A stretch of DNA of 64,000 nucleotides. Origin: Streptomyces bungoensis. GTDB lineage: Bacteria; Actinomycetota; Actinomycetes; Streptomycetales; Streptomycetaceae. Positions 1 through 8,333 of this stretch are shown here, piece after piece. The notes beneath the pieces are model-generated. The model ran no database searches. It was not told the origin of the DNA and saw only the letters and a program-made list of their open reading frames with translations. The position numbers were made by a program, and so were the translations under genes. How positions within the stretch are numbered: position 1 is the first letter of the stretch; every line of letters begins with the position of its first letter. Location of the stretch: the NCBI RefSeq assembly GCF_001514215.1, contig NZ_KQ948851.1, positions 677,434 through 741,433 of the forward strand, in the 5' to 3' direction.

Positions 1-1315
1 CGCTCTGGCTCGCGCCAGGCGCTTGCCCGGTCACCAGCAGATACGTGAGCACGCCGAGCCCGTACACATCGAGGCGTACTGGATCGGCCTTCGGAATCCT
101 CAGCTCCGGAGCCAGATAAGGATCTGCCTGCTCGGCGACATGGAACCCCGTCACGTTAGTCGGAGCCAGGGTCAGCGGCCGGCCGCGGCTGGAGCTTTGC
201 CCAGTGGCGATCTGCCAATCCGCGATCTGCGTCCACGGACGCAGCCAGCGCTGCTCCTCGCCGAGCTCCCGCCCGCGTGGACCGCGGTCGCGCGGAATCA
301 CATGCACCGCGTGCGCCGACAGCGTGCGGTGGTGGACCCGCCGGGAGTGCGCGGAGCGCACCGTCTCGGCAAGCTGCCGCACCAGCGCGAGGCGCCCCTG
401 CAGGTCGAGACCCTCACCGTGCTGGACCAGGTAATCGTCCAGGCGCAGCGTCTCCGGGTGGTAGTCGAAGAGGATCGCGGGCCCGGCGGGATGCCCCGAC
501 GGCAGATAATTCTTCAGCTGTACCGCACCGGGATGACGAAAACGGCTGAGTACCGATGCCTCGCGGGCGGCGGCACGCTCCACCGAGCGCCGCTCGTCGT
601 CGGAGGCACCACGTTCACTGAGGAAGACCCGTACCCGTGCCAGATCGTGCAGCTGGGAATGGCGTCCCAGATAGTCGGCCCAGGACGGCCCGGAGTCGAA
701 CGCCTTCGCCTCCAGGAGGTAGGAGCCCACCTCGTGCTGGCGGCGGATCGGTGCGATACGGAGCTTCTTCAGGGCTGCATCGACAAAGCGGGATGCCTCG
801 GCTGTGATCTGGTAGCGGGCGTCTCCCGGCGGCACGGCCAGCATCTCCACCAGCTGCTTGACCGTGAACACGCCGTTCATGTCGGCAGCCGGAAGGTTCA
901 CCTGAAGCTTGTCGTCCGTGAAGCAGACAGCCTCACCCACCCAGATCTTCGTTCGGTGCGCGGGCCGACCGGAGACGCCGTTGATCAGGCCCGACAGCTC
1001 CTTGGCCTTCCGGTTCGCCAGGTGCAGCGGATTGCCGTGCCGACGGCTGGTCCCGCTGGGCGTGGTCTGCACCCAGTCGTTGCCGCCGCCGTGGACCGAG
1101 CCGTGCCAGTCCTTCAACTCGACCAGGAAGACCCCGGCCGGCGCTACCACCAGAAGATCGACCTCACGGACGTGCCCGCTGTTCGCGGTGAACATGAAGT
1201 TCGTCCAGGCACGCCACGGCTCCTCATCTGGCAGACGTCGGCGGATCGCCTCAAGACCACGGCGCTCGTGCTCATACTCGGACTCGGTGACCGTCGTCCA
1301 CCGGTCTTCCAGCAT
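1..1315 (-). CDS. pglW: PglW, NERD/serine-threonine kinase of a Pgl (BREX type 2) defence system, 5' part only
   Basis: The minus strand is open from an ATG at 1315 to the left edge (about 438 residues), so the gene is truncated by the window. Residues 40-130 look like a NERD nuclease-related domain (EVDLLVV at 51-57, VELKDW at 65-70), and then a protein-kinase-like fold runs to the edge (DVYGLGVLTYLLVTG near the end). This NERD-then-kinase order and the opening MLEDRWTTVTESEYEHERR match PglW of the Streptomyces Pgl/BREX-2 phage-resistance systems. The kinase part seen here looks degenerate: the HRD position reads HRT, and the usual Lys in the VAIK position is not evident (RVRVFLS). PglW proteins are much longer (over 1000 residues), so more domains lie to the left. 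PglX, PglY and PglZ are not in the window. About 260 bp separate it from the next gene upstream. Confidence 0.82.
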   Translation of the reverse strand, partial: MLEDRWTTVTESEYEHERRGLEAIRRRLPDEEPWRAWTNFMFTANSGHVREVDLLVVAPAGVFLVELKDWHGSVHGGGNDWVQTTPSGTSRRHGNPLHLANRKAKELSGLINGVSGRPAHRTKIWVGEAVCFTDDKLQVNLPAADMNGVFTVKQLVEMLAVPPGDARYQITAEASRFVDAALKKLRIAPIRRQHEVGSYLLEAKAFDSGPSWADYLGRHSQLHDLARVRVFLSERGASDDERRSVERAAAREASVLSRFRHPGAVQLKNYLPSGHPAGPAILFDYHPETLRLDDYLVQHGEGLDLQGRLALVRQLAETVRSAHSRRVHHRTLSAHAVHVIPRDRGPRGRELGEEQRWLRPWTQIADWQIATGQSSSRGRPLTLAPTNVTGFHVAEQADPYLAPELRIPKADPVRLDVYGLGVLTYLLVTGQAPGASQS

Positions 1316-1508
1316 GCGGCTCCCCGTCCGTGTCTGTAAGCCTGCCGCAGTTCCTGCCGCTGCGTTCAGGAAGCACAGCTCAACCCTCGGACCGAATCCT
1401 AAAGGGTGTCACTGACATCAAGAGCGGCCTGAGCGTGCTACGACCGAGGCCGCGGAATCCCAGACCCGGCGTTGATGGAACGGGGCAGAGTGCGCCGCGA
1501 ACGAATGT

Positions 1509-1560
1509 GCGCGGGATCGCCGGTTTTACCAACCGGCGATCCCGCGCTACGTTGCCGCGC
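1509..1560 (-). promoter_or_regulatory. Palindromic element, copy 1 of 3
   Basis: A perfect 17-bp inverted repeat (arms 1509-1525 and 1531-1547, loop TTACC) contains the core CGCCGGTT-N5-AACCGGCG. Read on the minus strand, the core is preceded at fixed spacing (7 nt) by GCAACGTAGC. Copies 2 and 3 (18831-18870, 39661-39708) share the core, the spacing and GCAACATAGC. This copy begins about 20 nt after the stop of the DUF317 gene and about 190 nt upstream of pglW. It could be a terminator, an operator or a promoter element. Confidence 0.7.
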
Positions 1561-1576
1561 TCGTGTGCGCCAATGA

Positions 1577-2947
1577 TCAGCGTGAACGGCTGACGGCTGG
1601 GTCGGCCGTAAACATGGGCGTGGCCGGGGGACTGGTAGCGAGGCTGGTCCTGTGTTCGCGGCCCGCAGGCTGTGCCTGGTGCGTGCCGGTCTCGTGGGCG
1701 AGGGTTTCGGCGAGGCCGGCCAGCAGTGAACTCGGGGTGTGCGGGGACGCGGTGATGGCCCAGGTGGGCCGGTCCGGTCCGGGGCCGGCCCAGACGGTCC
1801 AGGTGGCCAGGTTCTGATTCGGGTGTTGTGCTGTGAAGGCGTCGAACTGGACGCCCACGTTCCCGTCGGGGGATGTCCAGCGGATCCATCGCCCGTCCAC
1901 GGTGTGCTTCCATCCGGCGTCGGAGAGCGGCTGGGTGGCCGCGGTGACCATCTTCTCGTCCACCGGGACGCCGGTGGTCGTGTCCCAGCCGTCGCCGTCA
2001 GCGAGGTGGGTGAGCAGATCCTGCAGCACCGGGGCGGGGGTGGCGCCGGTCGCGGTGAGGACCCACATGCGGTCGGAGACGGGCGTCTCATAGGCCGCTA
2101 CGGTCCAGGCGGTCTCGTGGGCCGGGGTCTCGTGGACGCGCTCGATGCGCAGGGTCTGCGACTCGTGGATGGCGTGGGTCGTGTCATCTGACCAGGTCCG
2201 CCACTTCTCGAACTCGCCGTGCCTGTCGAGGAAGGAGTCGAGGAGGGCGTCGTGGTCGCCGGCATCGGCCAGGTAGACGGGGACAGTCTCCGGCTCCGGG
2301 CGGTGAGGCCCGGGTTTCGCTGCACCGAGGTCCAAGGTGGCGCGGGCCTCGACGGCGGCGCGCTCGGCGTCGGTCAGAGGTGCCGGACCGGGGCGCATGT
2401 CGGTGCCGTGGACCTTCTCGAAGGCGAGCAGGGCCTGAGTGGGTGAGTCGAAGGTGTCGGCGACCTGGCGCAGGTGGTCCTCGCCGTGGAGGTAGACGGA
2501 CTTGCCGCCCCGGTGGAGGTACGTGCCTACCGCGACGGTGGTGTGGCCGTCGTGGGCGTGTGCGTGGATGAGGAGATGGCCGTGGCGGATGTCGTCGTGG
2601 ATCTTCTGCGCCTGGTTGGAGACCTCGCGGATCTCGCTGCGGGTGCACCACGGCATCGGATAGTTCGCCCAGGTCCATTCCTCGTCCATGGCCTCCCGGA
2701 GTCGAGGGGTGATTTCGACGGTGATGCCGTCGGCGGACAGGTGCTTGGCTGCGTCCCTGGCCCAGTAGGGCTCCTCGTGGTCGATGCGGGCCAGGACCAG
2801 GACGTTGTCGGCTGCGACGGTCCAGTCGGCTGCCTCCAGAGCCATGAGAGCAATGCGGGCCTGACTGCCGGTCAGGACGGCGGTCACGGCGCTGGGATGG
2901 GTGGGGTGGGTGTCGAGGCGGACGTGGGCGTCGATAGGGGGAGTCAC
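1577..2947 (-). CDS. DUF317-domain protein of a conjugative element
   Basis: 456 residues from GTG at 2947. The C-terminal half has the DUF317 pattern known from Streptomyces plasmids and integrative elements: Trp-rich beta strands, a TSPDGNVGVQFD segment, then a P-x-W-x-x-x-x-S-x-x-TP-x-x-L-x-x-G-L-x-x-x-LA tail. The N-terminal half (1-230) is not recognised; it has a His-rich stretch around residues 128-140 (IHAHAHDGHTT). It is the last gene of the long minus-strand block and ends just before palindromic element copy 1. Four more DUF317 proteins lie in this window (11395, 12362, 13560, 47738). The molecular function of DUF317 is unknown; its near restriction to mobile elements suggests a maintenance or transfer role. 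Confidence 0.75.
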   Translation of the reverse strand: MTPPIDAHVRLDTHPTHPSAVTAVLTGSQARIALMALEAADWTVAADNVLVLARIDHEEPYWARDAAKHLSADGITVEITPRLREAMDEEWTWANYPMPWCTRSEIREVSNQAQKIHDDIRHGHLLIHAHAHDGHTTVAVGTYLHRGGKSVYLHGEDHLRQVADTFDSPTQALLAFEKVHGTDMRPGPAPLTDAERAAVEARATLDLGAAKPGPHRPEPETVPVYLADAGDHDALLDSFLDRHGEFEKWRTWSDDTTHAIHESQTLRIERVHETPAHETAWTVAAYETPVSDRMWVLTATGATPAPVLQDLLTHLADGDGWDTTTGVPVDEKMVTAATQPLSDAGWKHTVDGRWIRWTSPDGNVGVQFDAFTAQHPNQNLATWTVWAGPGPDRPTWAITASPHTPSSLLAGLAETLAHETGTHQAQPAGREHRTSLATSPPATPMFTADPAVSRSR

Positions 2948-2967
2948 GTGGGGGTGTCGTCTCTTCT

Positions 2968-3001
2968 GCCGGTGGCCGGGCCTTCGGGCCCGGCCACCGG
3001 C
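2968..3001 (-). terminator. Intercistronic hairpin with TTCG loop
   Basis: Perfect 15-bp GC stem (2968-2982 with 2987-3001) closed by a TTCG tetraloop, lying between the stop of the DnaB-N gene (3014) and the start of the DUF317 gene (2947). There is no T-tract, so this may be an actinobacterial-type terminator or an RNA-stabilising/attenuating hairpin inside the transcript. Confidence 0.55.
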
Positions 3002-3013
3002 GTGTGCGGGGTG

Positions 3014-4132
3014 CTATCGGGTTGCTCGCGCGGCGCGGGCGGCGTGAGCGGCCGTCGTGGTCGGCGGACCGGCGCGAGTGGCAGGTGCCGGCCGCGGCCG
3101 TGGTGGCGGGACAGTTCCGGTGGCGTGCTGCCAGCGGGTGCGCACGGCCCTGATGTCGGCGAGGGAGCGGCGGGCGCCGACCACAAGCTGGAACGGGGTG
3201 TTCGCCGGGTCTCCTGCGTACGCCGAGATGCGCCGGCCGGCGTGGTCGGCGGTGGCTAGGAGGGAGCGCTGCAGGGCGCGTTCGGCCCAGTGCTCCACGG
3301 ATCCGGCCGGTTCGGCCAGCAGGCGGAGCACCTTGCTGGGTTCACTCGCGTTGTCGAGCAGGCCGCGCTGTTGGGCTTCCCATAGGACGGTGACGGGGTC
3401 GACGGGCTCGCGGCGGCGGGCCAGGGCGGTCAGGCATTGCCACAGGCCGGCGTGCAGGGGCCGGGTGAGGTCGTCGGGGAGCAGCCACCGGACGGACTCG
3501 ATGTCGGCGGGGTGGGCGGTGGCGGTCGCGAGGAGCAGCTGCTCCTCCTCGGCTGCCTCGGTGTGGTCGGTGGTGATGGCCGGCGGCGGTGCCGCGGTGC
3601 GGGGGAGCACTCCGGCGCGCGGCGGGAAGCGGCTCGTGATGTCGTCCACGACCGCGGCGAGCGCGTCGGCCTCGGCGAGCACTGTCTCGACTGGGTGCGG
3701 GAGGGACGCGTCGTTGACAATCTGGGTGAGGCGTTCGGCGGCCGTCTGCAGGCGCCGGCGGGCGTGTTCGGCCTCGACCATCCTGGCGTAGGCCGGTGCA
3801 TGGCGGGGCCAGGGGCAGACCTGGACGAGGGTGTGCAGGTAGGAGGCGGTCAGTCCGCGCGCCTGCTCGCGCCCCGTGGCGAGCACTTGGTCGAGCCACT
3901 TGGTGTTCTTCGCGTGCTCGGCGGGGTCGGGCGGAGGCAAGGTGCTGATGGCGGCGAACAGGGCGGCGTGCGCGGGGGTGGAGAAGGAGTCGGCGGCGAT
4001 GCCGGTCACGTCGCTGAGACGGTGTGGATCCAGGAGAAGGGCGCCGAGGAGGGCCTGTTCGACGTGGAATACCGGCTGCGGCGGTGCGATGGCGTCGAGG
4101 TCGTCTTCTTCGGGTTCGGGGACGTGGGGCAT
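3014..4132 (-). CDS. Protein with two DnaB-type N-terminal domains and no helicase domain
   Basis: 372 residues from ATG at 4132, which overlaps the methyltransferase stop (ATGA). Residues about 15-140 match the DnaB helicase N-terminal domain: VEQALLGALLLDP near the start, a following H-x-x-L-F-A-A-I, YLHTLVQVCP, then a YARMVEAEHARRRL helix. A second, more diverged copy follows at about 190-300 (EEEQLLLATATAHPADIESV, LHAGLWQCLTALARR). No Walker A or RecA-like ATPase domain is present; the C-terminus is a Pro/Ala/Arg-rich tail. In DnaB this domain mediates hexamer formation and primase contact, so a stand-alone protein may bind host DnaB or act in element replication (inference). Confidence 0.72.
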   Translation of the reverse strand: MPHVPEPEEDDLDAIAPPQPVFHVEQALLGALLLDPHRLSDVTGIAADSFSTPAHAALFAAISTLPPPDPAEHAKNTKWLDQVLATGREQARGLTASYLHTLVQVCPWPRHAPAYARMVEAEHARRRLQTAAERLTQIVNDASLPHPVETVLAEADALAAVVDDITSRFPPRAGVLPRTAAPPPAITTDHTEAAEEEQLLLATATAHPADIESVRWLLPDDLTRPLHAGLWQCLTALARRREPVDPVTVLWEAQQRGLLDNASEPSKVLRLLAEPAGSVEHWAERALQRSLLATADHAGRRISAYAGDPANTPFQLVVGARRSLADIRAVRTRWQHATGTVPPPRPRPAPATRAGPPTTTAAHAARAARATR

Positions 4133-5403
4133 CAGGCTGCGAGGGTGAAGTCGTCGGGGTCGAGGGTGACGCCGAGGTGCGGGGCGAGGAGGTGGCCGGC
4201 GAGCAACGGGGGCACGGCGTTGCCGATCTGGGAGAACTGCTGGCCCTTGTTGCCGGCCCAGGGGTAATCGGCGGGGAAGGTCTGCAGGAGGCCGGCATCG
4301 CGGGCGGTGATCCGGATCGGCTCCGGCACCGCCGACGTGTCCGTGTCGTCGGTCGGAGGCGAGGCTGGTTCGGCGACCCGGGTGCACTCGTTCGCGCGGT
4401 GCCCGAAGAACAGCGTGCCCGCCGGCTCGGACAGCGGGCGGACGGTGGCGTTGGCCTGGTTGTTGCTGCGCAGGGACCAGGACCAGCGGTGGGCATCGGC
4501 GGTGAACGTCGGCGCCGGAGCGTCGGCGGCACGGTTCTGCCGTGCGCCGTGCCGTGCCTTCCAGCCAGTTCCTTCGCGGCGGGACTGCAGGAGAACACCG
4601 TCCGGCCTGGGCATCCAGGTGCCGCGCTCCCGGGCGTCGGAGAGCGACTTGCGGGAGCCCGAAGGGAACGGTTCGGGTCCGCCGCCGGGCCCGCCGCCAG
4701 CGCAGACGGTGGGAACGGGCCGGTCAGTCGCGCCCCATCCCAGGGCCTCTGCCATGCTGACCCAGCGGGCGCGGCCCGGACCGAACAGCGAGTCAGGCTC
4801 GGCGACCTGGGCGTGCGTGGGGGCGGGAGGCTGTGCCGTACGGACCCGGGAGGCGAGCAGGATCGCTCGCCTGCGCGTCTGTGGAACGCCGAAGTCGGCG
4901 GCGTTGAGGATCCCGTACCAGACCGAGAACCCCCAGGACCGCAGAACGGCCGCGTACTGCTTCCACAGCGGCAGGACGTCCGGCACTTCCTCCATCGCGA
5001 CCCACTCGGGCTCGCCGACCGTGTTCAGGGCATGCAGGTAGCGCATCGGCTCGGCCGCGAGTAGGGAGCGCTCGTCGCGGCAGGCGGCGAGGAGGCGCTC
5101 GCGGGTGTCGCGTCCGGCGGCGAGGTCCTCCACTGCCGTGTGCACCAGCGGCTGGTCGAGCAGGCCGAGGCGTTTGCCGGCCATGCTCCATGCCTGGCAC
5201 GGCGGGGAGGCGATCAGCCCGCGCGTGCGGCCGAGGAAGGGCCACGTCGGATACATGGCCACGTCGGTCCGGATCGTCAACTGCCCGGCGGCCACGCGCG
5301 TCTTGCAGGCCCATTCGTCCCATTCCAGGCCGACGTCGCGCACACCGAAGACGCCCAGTGCCCTGCTCCAGCCGCCCGGCCCCGCGAAGAGGTCGAGTAT
5401 CAC
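4132..5403 (-). CDS. DNA (cytosine-5)-methyltransferase
   Basis: 423 residues from GTG at 5403, overlapping the PP-loop gene by GTGA. Clear C5-MTase motifs: motif I DLFAGPGGWSRAL at the start, catalytic PCQ in ASPPCQAWS (motif IV), EEVPDV as a variant ENV motif VI, PQTRRRAILLASR (motif VIII), and near the end FPADYPWAGNKGQQFSQIGN followed by AVPPLLAG (motifs IX-X). It would transfer methyl from SAM to C5 of cytosine in DNA. No restriction endonuclease is adjacent, so it may be a solitary anti-restriction methyltransferase. It sits in a tightly overlapping cassette with the PP-loop protein upstream and the DnaB-N protein downstream. Confidence 0.9.
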   Translation of the reverse strand: MILDLFAGPGGWSRALGVFGVRDVGLEWDEWACKTRVAAGQLTIRTDVAMYPTWPFLGRTRGLIASPPCQAWSMAGKRLGLLDQPLVHTAVEDLAAGRDTRERLLAACRDERSLLAAEPMRYLHALNTVGEPEWVAMEEVPDVLPLWKQYAAVLRSWGFSVWYGILNAADFGVPQTRRRAILLASRVRTAQPPAPTHAQVAEPDSLFGPGRARWVSMAEALGWGATDRPVPTVCAGGGPGGGPEPFPSGSRKSLSDARERGTWMPRPDGVLLQSRREGTGWKARHGARQNRAADAPAPTFTADAHRWSWSLRSNNQANATVRPLSEPAGTLFFGHRANECTRVAEPASPPTDDTDTSAVPEPIRITARDAGLLQTFPADYPWAGNKGQQFSQIGNAVPPLLAGHLLAPHLGVTLDPDDFTLAA

Positions 5404-6323
5404 GTGGCCAGCCCGAAGTCGTCGCGGGTGAGAACGTCCGTGTCCCCGCGGCACGCCCAGGGGGAGCAGCCGTCCACGACGCCGTTCTCCGGCGCGTCGG
5501 CTTCGTCCGCGTCTATGCGCAGTGCTGCCCGTTCGGCGGCGGTGACGTGGTCGATCGGCGCCTGGCTCAGCGGGACGCGGGAGCGGTGCAGGAACGCCTC
5601 GCCGAGCAGTCGGCTGCCCGAGGCGTTGGCGCGGGCATTGCCTTGCCGGATGGCCGCATCGAATTCGACGACGTCCGCCCACTCGGAAGGGGATGTGTCC
5701 CTGATGTGCCTCCACTGCGCATTTCCGTGGAACGGGCATCCCAGGCAGCTCGATTTCGGTGTCTTCGCCAGCCCGAGCGAGGTCAGGTAACGAACGCAGT
5801 CCGCTCTGCTCCAGCCAAGGTCCAGGAGTGGATGCCGGTTGCGCATGTATTTCACGTCGGCGTCTTTGGCGCGGTGGAACTCGTCGGTGGAGATCCCCAC
5901 CCACTGCTCAACGAACACGCCCTTGGGGATGCGCGAGGGGTAGGGGTGTCCGAGGAGTTCGCGTACCTTCTGCTTTATTGGTTTCACCTTGTATTCGCCG
6001 GTGCACTGCCTGCGGGTCATGCCGGGCCGCCCGTCCTTGTTCAGGATGTGCAGGGGCATGGAGGCGAAGCGGTGGTCCGGATTCAGGGCGTCGCTGCGAA
6101 TGTTTCCGGCTGAGACGCGGAGGACCGGTATGCCGGCGGGCTTGGCTATCTCCTGTTCCAGTCGGTCCAGGTGGGCGTAAACGGCTTTGGGTTCCCATCC
6201 GGTGTCGGCGCATATCGCGTAGTCGACCTTCGGGAGGATCCCTTCGGCGGAAAGGGCGAGCAGGGTGCTGGACTGAACTCCCGCGCCCAGGGAAAGGGCA
6301 CGGAATTGAGGCTGATCTGAAAT
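5400..6323 (-). CDS. PP-loop ATPase, PAPS-reductase-like, with ATT start codon
   Basis: 307 residues. The reading frame begins QFRALSLGAGVQSSTLLALS, giving the SxGxxS PP-loop nucleotide-binding motif, then CADTGWEP, a Cys/Arg-rich region (TRRQCTGEYKVKPIKQKV) and CLGCPFHG near the C-terminus. This is the phosphoadenosine-phosphosulfate-reductase-like family often found in phages and mobile elements beside DNA methyltransferases; its substrate is unknown. No ATG, GTG or TTG lies in frame upstream of an ATG at 6059, and starting there would delete the PP-loop. The sensible start is ATT at 6323, with AGGA 6 nt upstream. The gene overlaps the C5-methyltransferase by GTGA, which implies coupled expression. 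A nucleic-acid or nucleotide modification role is inference. Confidence 0.8.
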   Translation of the reverse strand: MSDQPQFRALSLGAGVQSSTLLALSAEGILPKVDYAICADTGWEPKAVYAHLDRLEQEIAKPAGIPVLRVSAGNIRSDALNPDHRFASMPLHILNKDGRPGMTRRQCTGEYKVKPIKQKVRELLGHPYPSRIPKGVFVEQWVGISTDEFHRAKDADVKYMRNRHPLLDLGWSRADCVRYLTSLGLAKTPKSSCLGCPFHGNAQWRHIRDTSPSEWADVVEFDAAIRQGNARANASGSRLLGEAFLHRSRVPLSQAPIDHVTAAERAALRIDADEADAPENGVVDGCSPWACRGDTDVLTRDDFGLAT

Positions 6324-6360
6324 GGTCTGTCCTGGAGATGGGGAAATGGGGGGCGCGCCC

Positions 6361-6837
6361 TCAATGAGGCTGGTGCGTCAGCCGGCTGGGCGGGATTAGC
6401 CGGTCGCGGTGTATGGCGTGGTGGAGGGTGGGGATGCGGTCGAGGAGGTCGGTGGCCGACTCGATGAACTGCTGTGGTGAGGGGCGGATGAGGATGGCCG
6501 GCCCCTTCGTGGCGTTGGCTCGGCGGCGTTGGTTCTCCACGGCGCGGGCGAGGGCTGCGGTCAGTTCGGCGCTTGCGTCCTGGGCGGCCTTGGCGATCTG
6601 CGCGATGTGGTCGAGGAGCAGCAGCTTCCCGGCCGTGGTGTGCGGCGTGTGCTGGGCGAGGTCGAGGAACAGCCGCAGGGCGGCGCTGGCGAGGTCTTGG
6701 GCGTCGTTGATCCGCGCGGCCAGTGCGTGCGCGTGGCCGATGGCGTTGGTGCGCAGGGCTCGGTGCAGGACAAGGGCGTCGGCCACGATCCGGTCGAGGG
6801 CCTCGGTCAGGGTGGAGCGATCAGAGCGATCAGGCAC
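6361..6837 (-). CDS. Small helical protein of unknown function
   Basis: 158 residues from GTG at 6837, overlapping the trpA-like stop by 8 nt. Predicted mostly alpha-helical and Ala/Leu rich, with a basic patch ENQRRRANATKGP around residue 105. It lies between the PP-loop protein and the TrpA homologue. No family recognised; resembles in style the other small helical proteins of this block. Confidence 0.65.
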   Translation of the reverse strand: MPDRSDRSTLTEALDRIVADALVLHRALRTNAIGHAHALAARINDAQDLASAALRLFLDLAQHTPHTTAGKLLLLDHIAQIAKAAQDASAELTAALARAVENQRRRANATKGPAILIRPSPQQFIESATDLLDRIPTLHHAIHRDRLIPPSRLTHQPH

Positions 6838-7627
6838 GGGTCTCCGTGAGGGTGGTCGGGTGCAGGGCTCGGGCGAACGCGGCCGTCAGGTCCGGGGCTT
6901 GGGCAGGGTCGGTGGCCAGGGCGCGGACGACGGGGGTGCCGATGACGACGGCGTCCACCAGCGGGGCGACGCGTGCGGCGAGGGCTGGGGTGGAGATCCC
7001 GACTCCCGAGACCACGGGCAGTGGGCTCGCGGCGCGTAGGCGCTGGGTGAAGCCGGCGAGTCCGGGGATGTCGAGCGGGCCTCGGTAGCCGGTGGGGGCC
7101 GTGGTGGCGGGTGCGTAGAGCCATCCGGAGGCGCCGGCGACCGCGGCCGGGAGGAGGGGGTCAGGGGTGGTGTGCGGGATGAGGTGTGGGGTGCGAAGGC
7201 CCGTCGCTCGTGCGATTTTGTGCCAGCGGGCCGTTTGGTGGGCGGGCAGGTCGACGATCATCACGCCGGCGGCGCCGGCGTCGGCGAACAGGCGGGCCAC
7301 GTACGCGGGGCCGTGGCGGCTCACGGGCTCCCAGTAGGTCATGACAACGGTCGGCCGGAGGCTGGCGGCGTGTTCGACGGCGCGCACGGCGTGGTCGAGG
7401 GCGTTTCCGCTGCGCAGGGCGCGGTGGTAGGCGGTCTGAATGACGGGGCCGTCGAGGGCGGCGTCCTCGGTGGGCAGGCCGACCTCGAACAGGTCGGCAC
7501 CTGCCTGCGCGAGCTGGTCGAGGTGCTGGCGCTGTGCGGTTGCCGGGTACAGGCCGGCGGGGACGAACACGCCCAGCGCACGGTGTCCTTGGGTGAGGCG
7601 GGTGTGGAGGGGATCGGCGGTGGCCAG
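6830..7627 (-). CDS. trpA: Tryptophan synthase alpha-chain (TrpA) homologue, solitary
   Basis: About 265 residues, a TIM-barrel. Both catalytic acids of TrpA are in place: Glu in LFEVGLP and Asp in DAALDGPVIQ. The MTYWEPV, VDLPAHQTARW and VVSGVGIST segments also match the family. TrpA cleaves indole-3-glycerol phosphate to indole. The first barrel strand (RALGVFVPAG) and the preceding helix are encoded upstream of the only canonical start (GTG 7570). The likely start is therefore CTG at 7627, preceded by AGGCAGG. No trpB or other trp gene is nearby, so it may act as a free indole-glycerol-phosphate lyase releasing indole, or partner chromosomal TrpB (inference). Confidence 0.78.
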   Translation of the reverse strand: MATADPLHTRLTQGHRALGVFVPAGLYPATAQRQHLDQLAQAGADLFEVGLPTEDAALDGPVIQTAYHRALRSGNALDHAVRAVEHAASLRPTVVMTYWEPVSRHGPAYVARLFADAGAAGVMIVDLPAHQTARWHKIARATGLRTPHLIPHTTPDPLLPAAVAGASGWLYAPATTAPTGYRGPLDIPGLAGFTQRLRAASPLPVVSGVGISTPALAARVAPLVDAVVIGTPVVRALATDPAQAPDLTAAFARALHPTTLTETRA

Positions 7628-7669
7628 GTTGGAGCCTGCCTTTCCCGGCGGGTGGGCTGTCGCCGGAGG

Positions 7670-8221
7670 TCAGCGGCGGCGCCCGGCCGGTGGAGTCGTG
7701 GGCGCGGGTGGGCTGGCGGTGTGGCGCGGTTGCGCGGCAGGCGGCACGGGCGCGGCGGGCTGGCTGCTGAAGGCGGGGGCGACGGCGTCGAGGGTCTTGG
7801 TGACCTGCTCGTCCTGGTCGTGGGCGTCCCGGAGCTGCTCGGCGACGCTGTCGGGGAGCCGGTCCCGTTGGGCCTGGTACTGGTAGCGCTGGATGATCTC
7901 GGTGGCGTTGCGTAGCTGCTCGGCGAGCTGTTGCAGGATCGCGGTCTGCTGCTCGGGGGCGGTCGCGGTGTGAGTGGCCTGCAGGAGCGCGTCCAGGGCG
8001 GTGGGCAGCGGATCGTCGTCCGTGGGAAGGCCGTAGAGGCGGGCGTGCAGTGCTTGGGCGAAGACCGTCACGGGGCCGCCGCAGGAGCCGTGATCGTACT
8101 TGGCTGCCGCCTGTCGGCGGACGCTGAAACTGACGACCACGTCACGGGGAGCAGCGCCGGGGCGGATCTGGTCGGCAAGCGCGCAGGCGAGGTCATGCGC
8201 GCTCGGGGTGTCGGATGACGT
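7670..8221 (-). CDS. Helical protein of unknown function, probable ACG start
   Basis: Coding-like sequence runs to 8221, where an ACG follows GGAG by 7 nt. The canonical alternatives are GTG at 8140 (156 residues) or 8071 (133 residues), neither with a good ribosome-binding site. The protein has a small Cys/Gly segment (KYDHGSCGG), a long helical middle (ETAIL..IIQRYQYQAQRDRL) and a Pro/Ala-rich, basic tail. Not recognised. The upstream extension is less certain than the core. Confidence 0.55.
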   Translation of the reverse strand, partial: TSSDTPSAHDLACALADQIRPGAAPRDVVVSFSVRRQAAAKYDHGSCGGPVTVFAQALHARLYGLPTDDDPLPTALDALLQATHTATAPEQQTAILQQLAEQLRNATEIIQRYQYQAQRDRLPDSVAEQLRDAHDQDEQVTKTLDAVAPAFSSQPAAPVPPAAQPRHTASPPAPTTPPAGRRR

Positions 8222-8333
8222 GGCAAGACTCCAAGAGGGAAAGCGGTCAACGGCTGGAGTGCGAAGGTGTGTACCGCCGCGCGCCCTTGGCCGCGGCTCG
8301 ACGATCGTTCACACCCCGACCCCCCGCGTGGGG

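Noticed and set aside
23..1339. 438-residue plus-strand frame
   Set aside because: It is the antisense of pglW; the minus strand encodes clear NERD and kinase motifs and this frame has none.
1509..1560. Element copy as an attachment site
   Set aside because: Three copies inside the block in varied context do not fit att sites, which flank an element in two copies.
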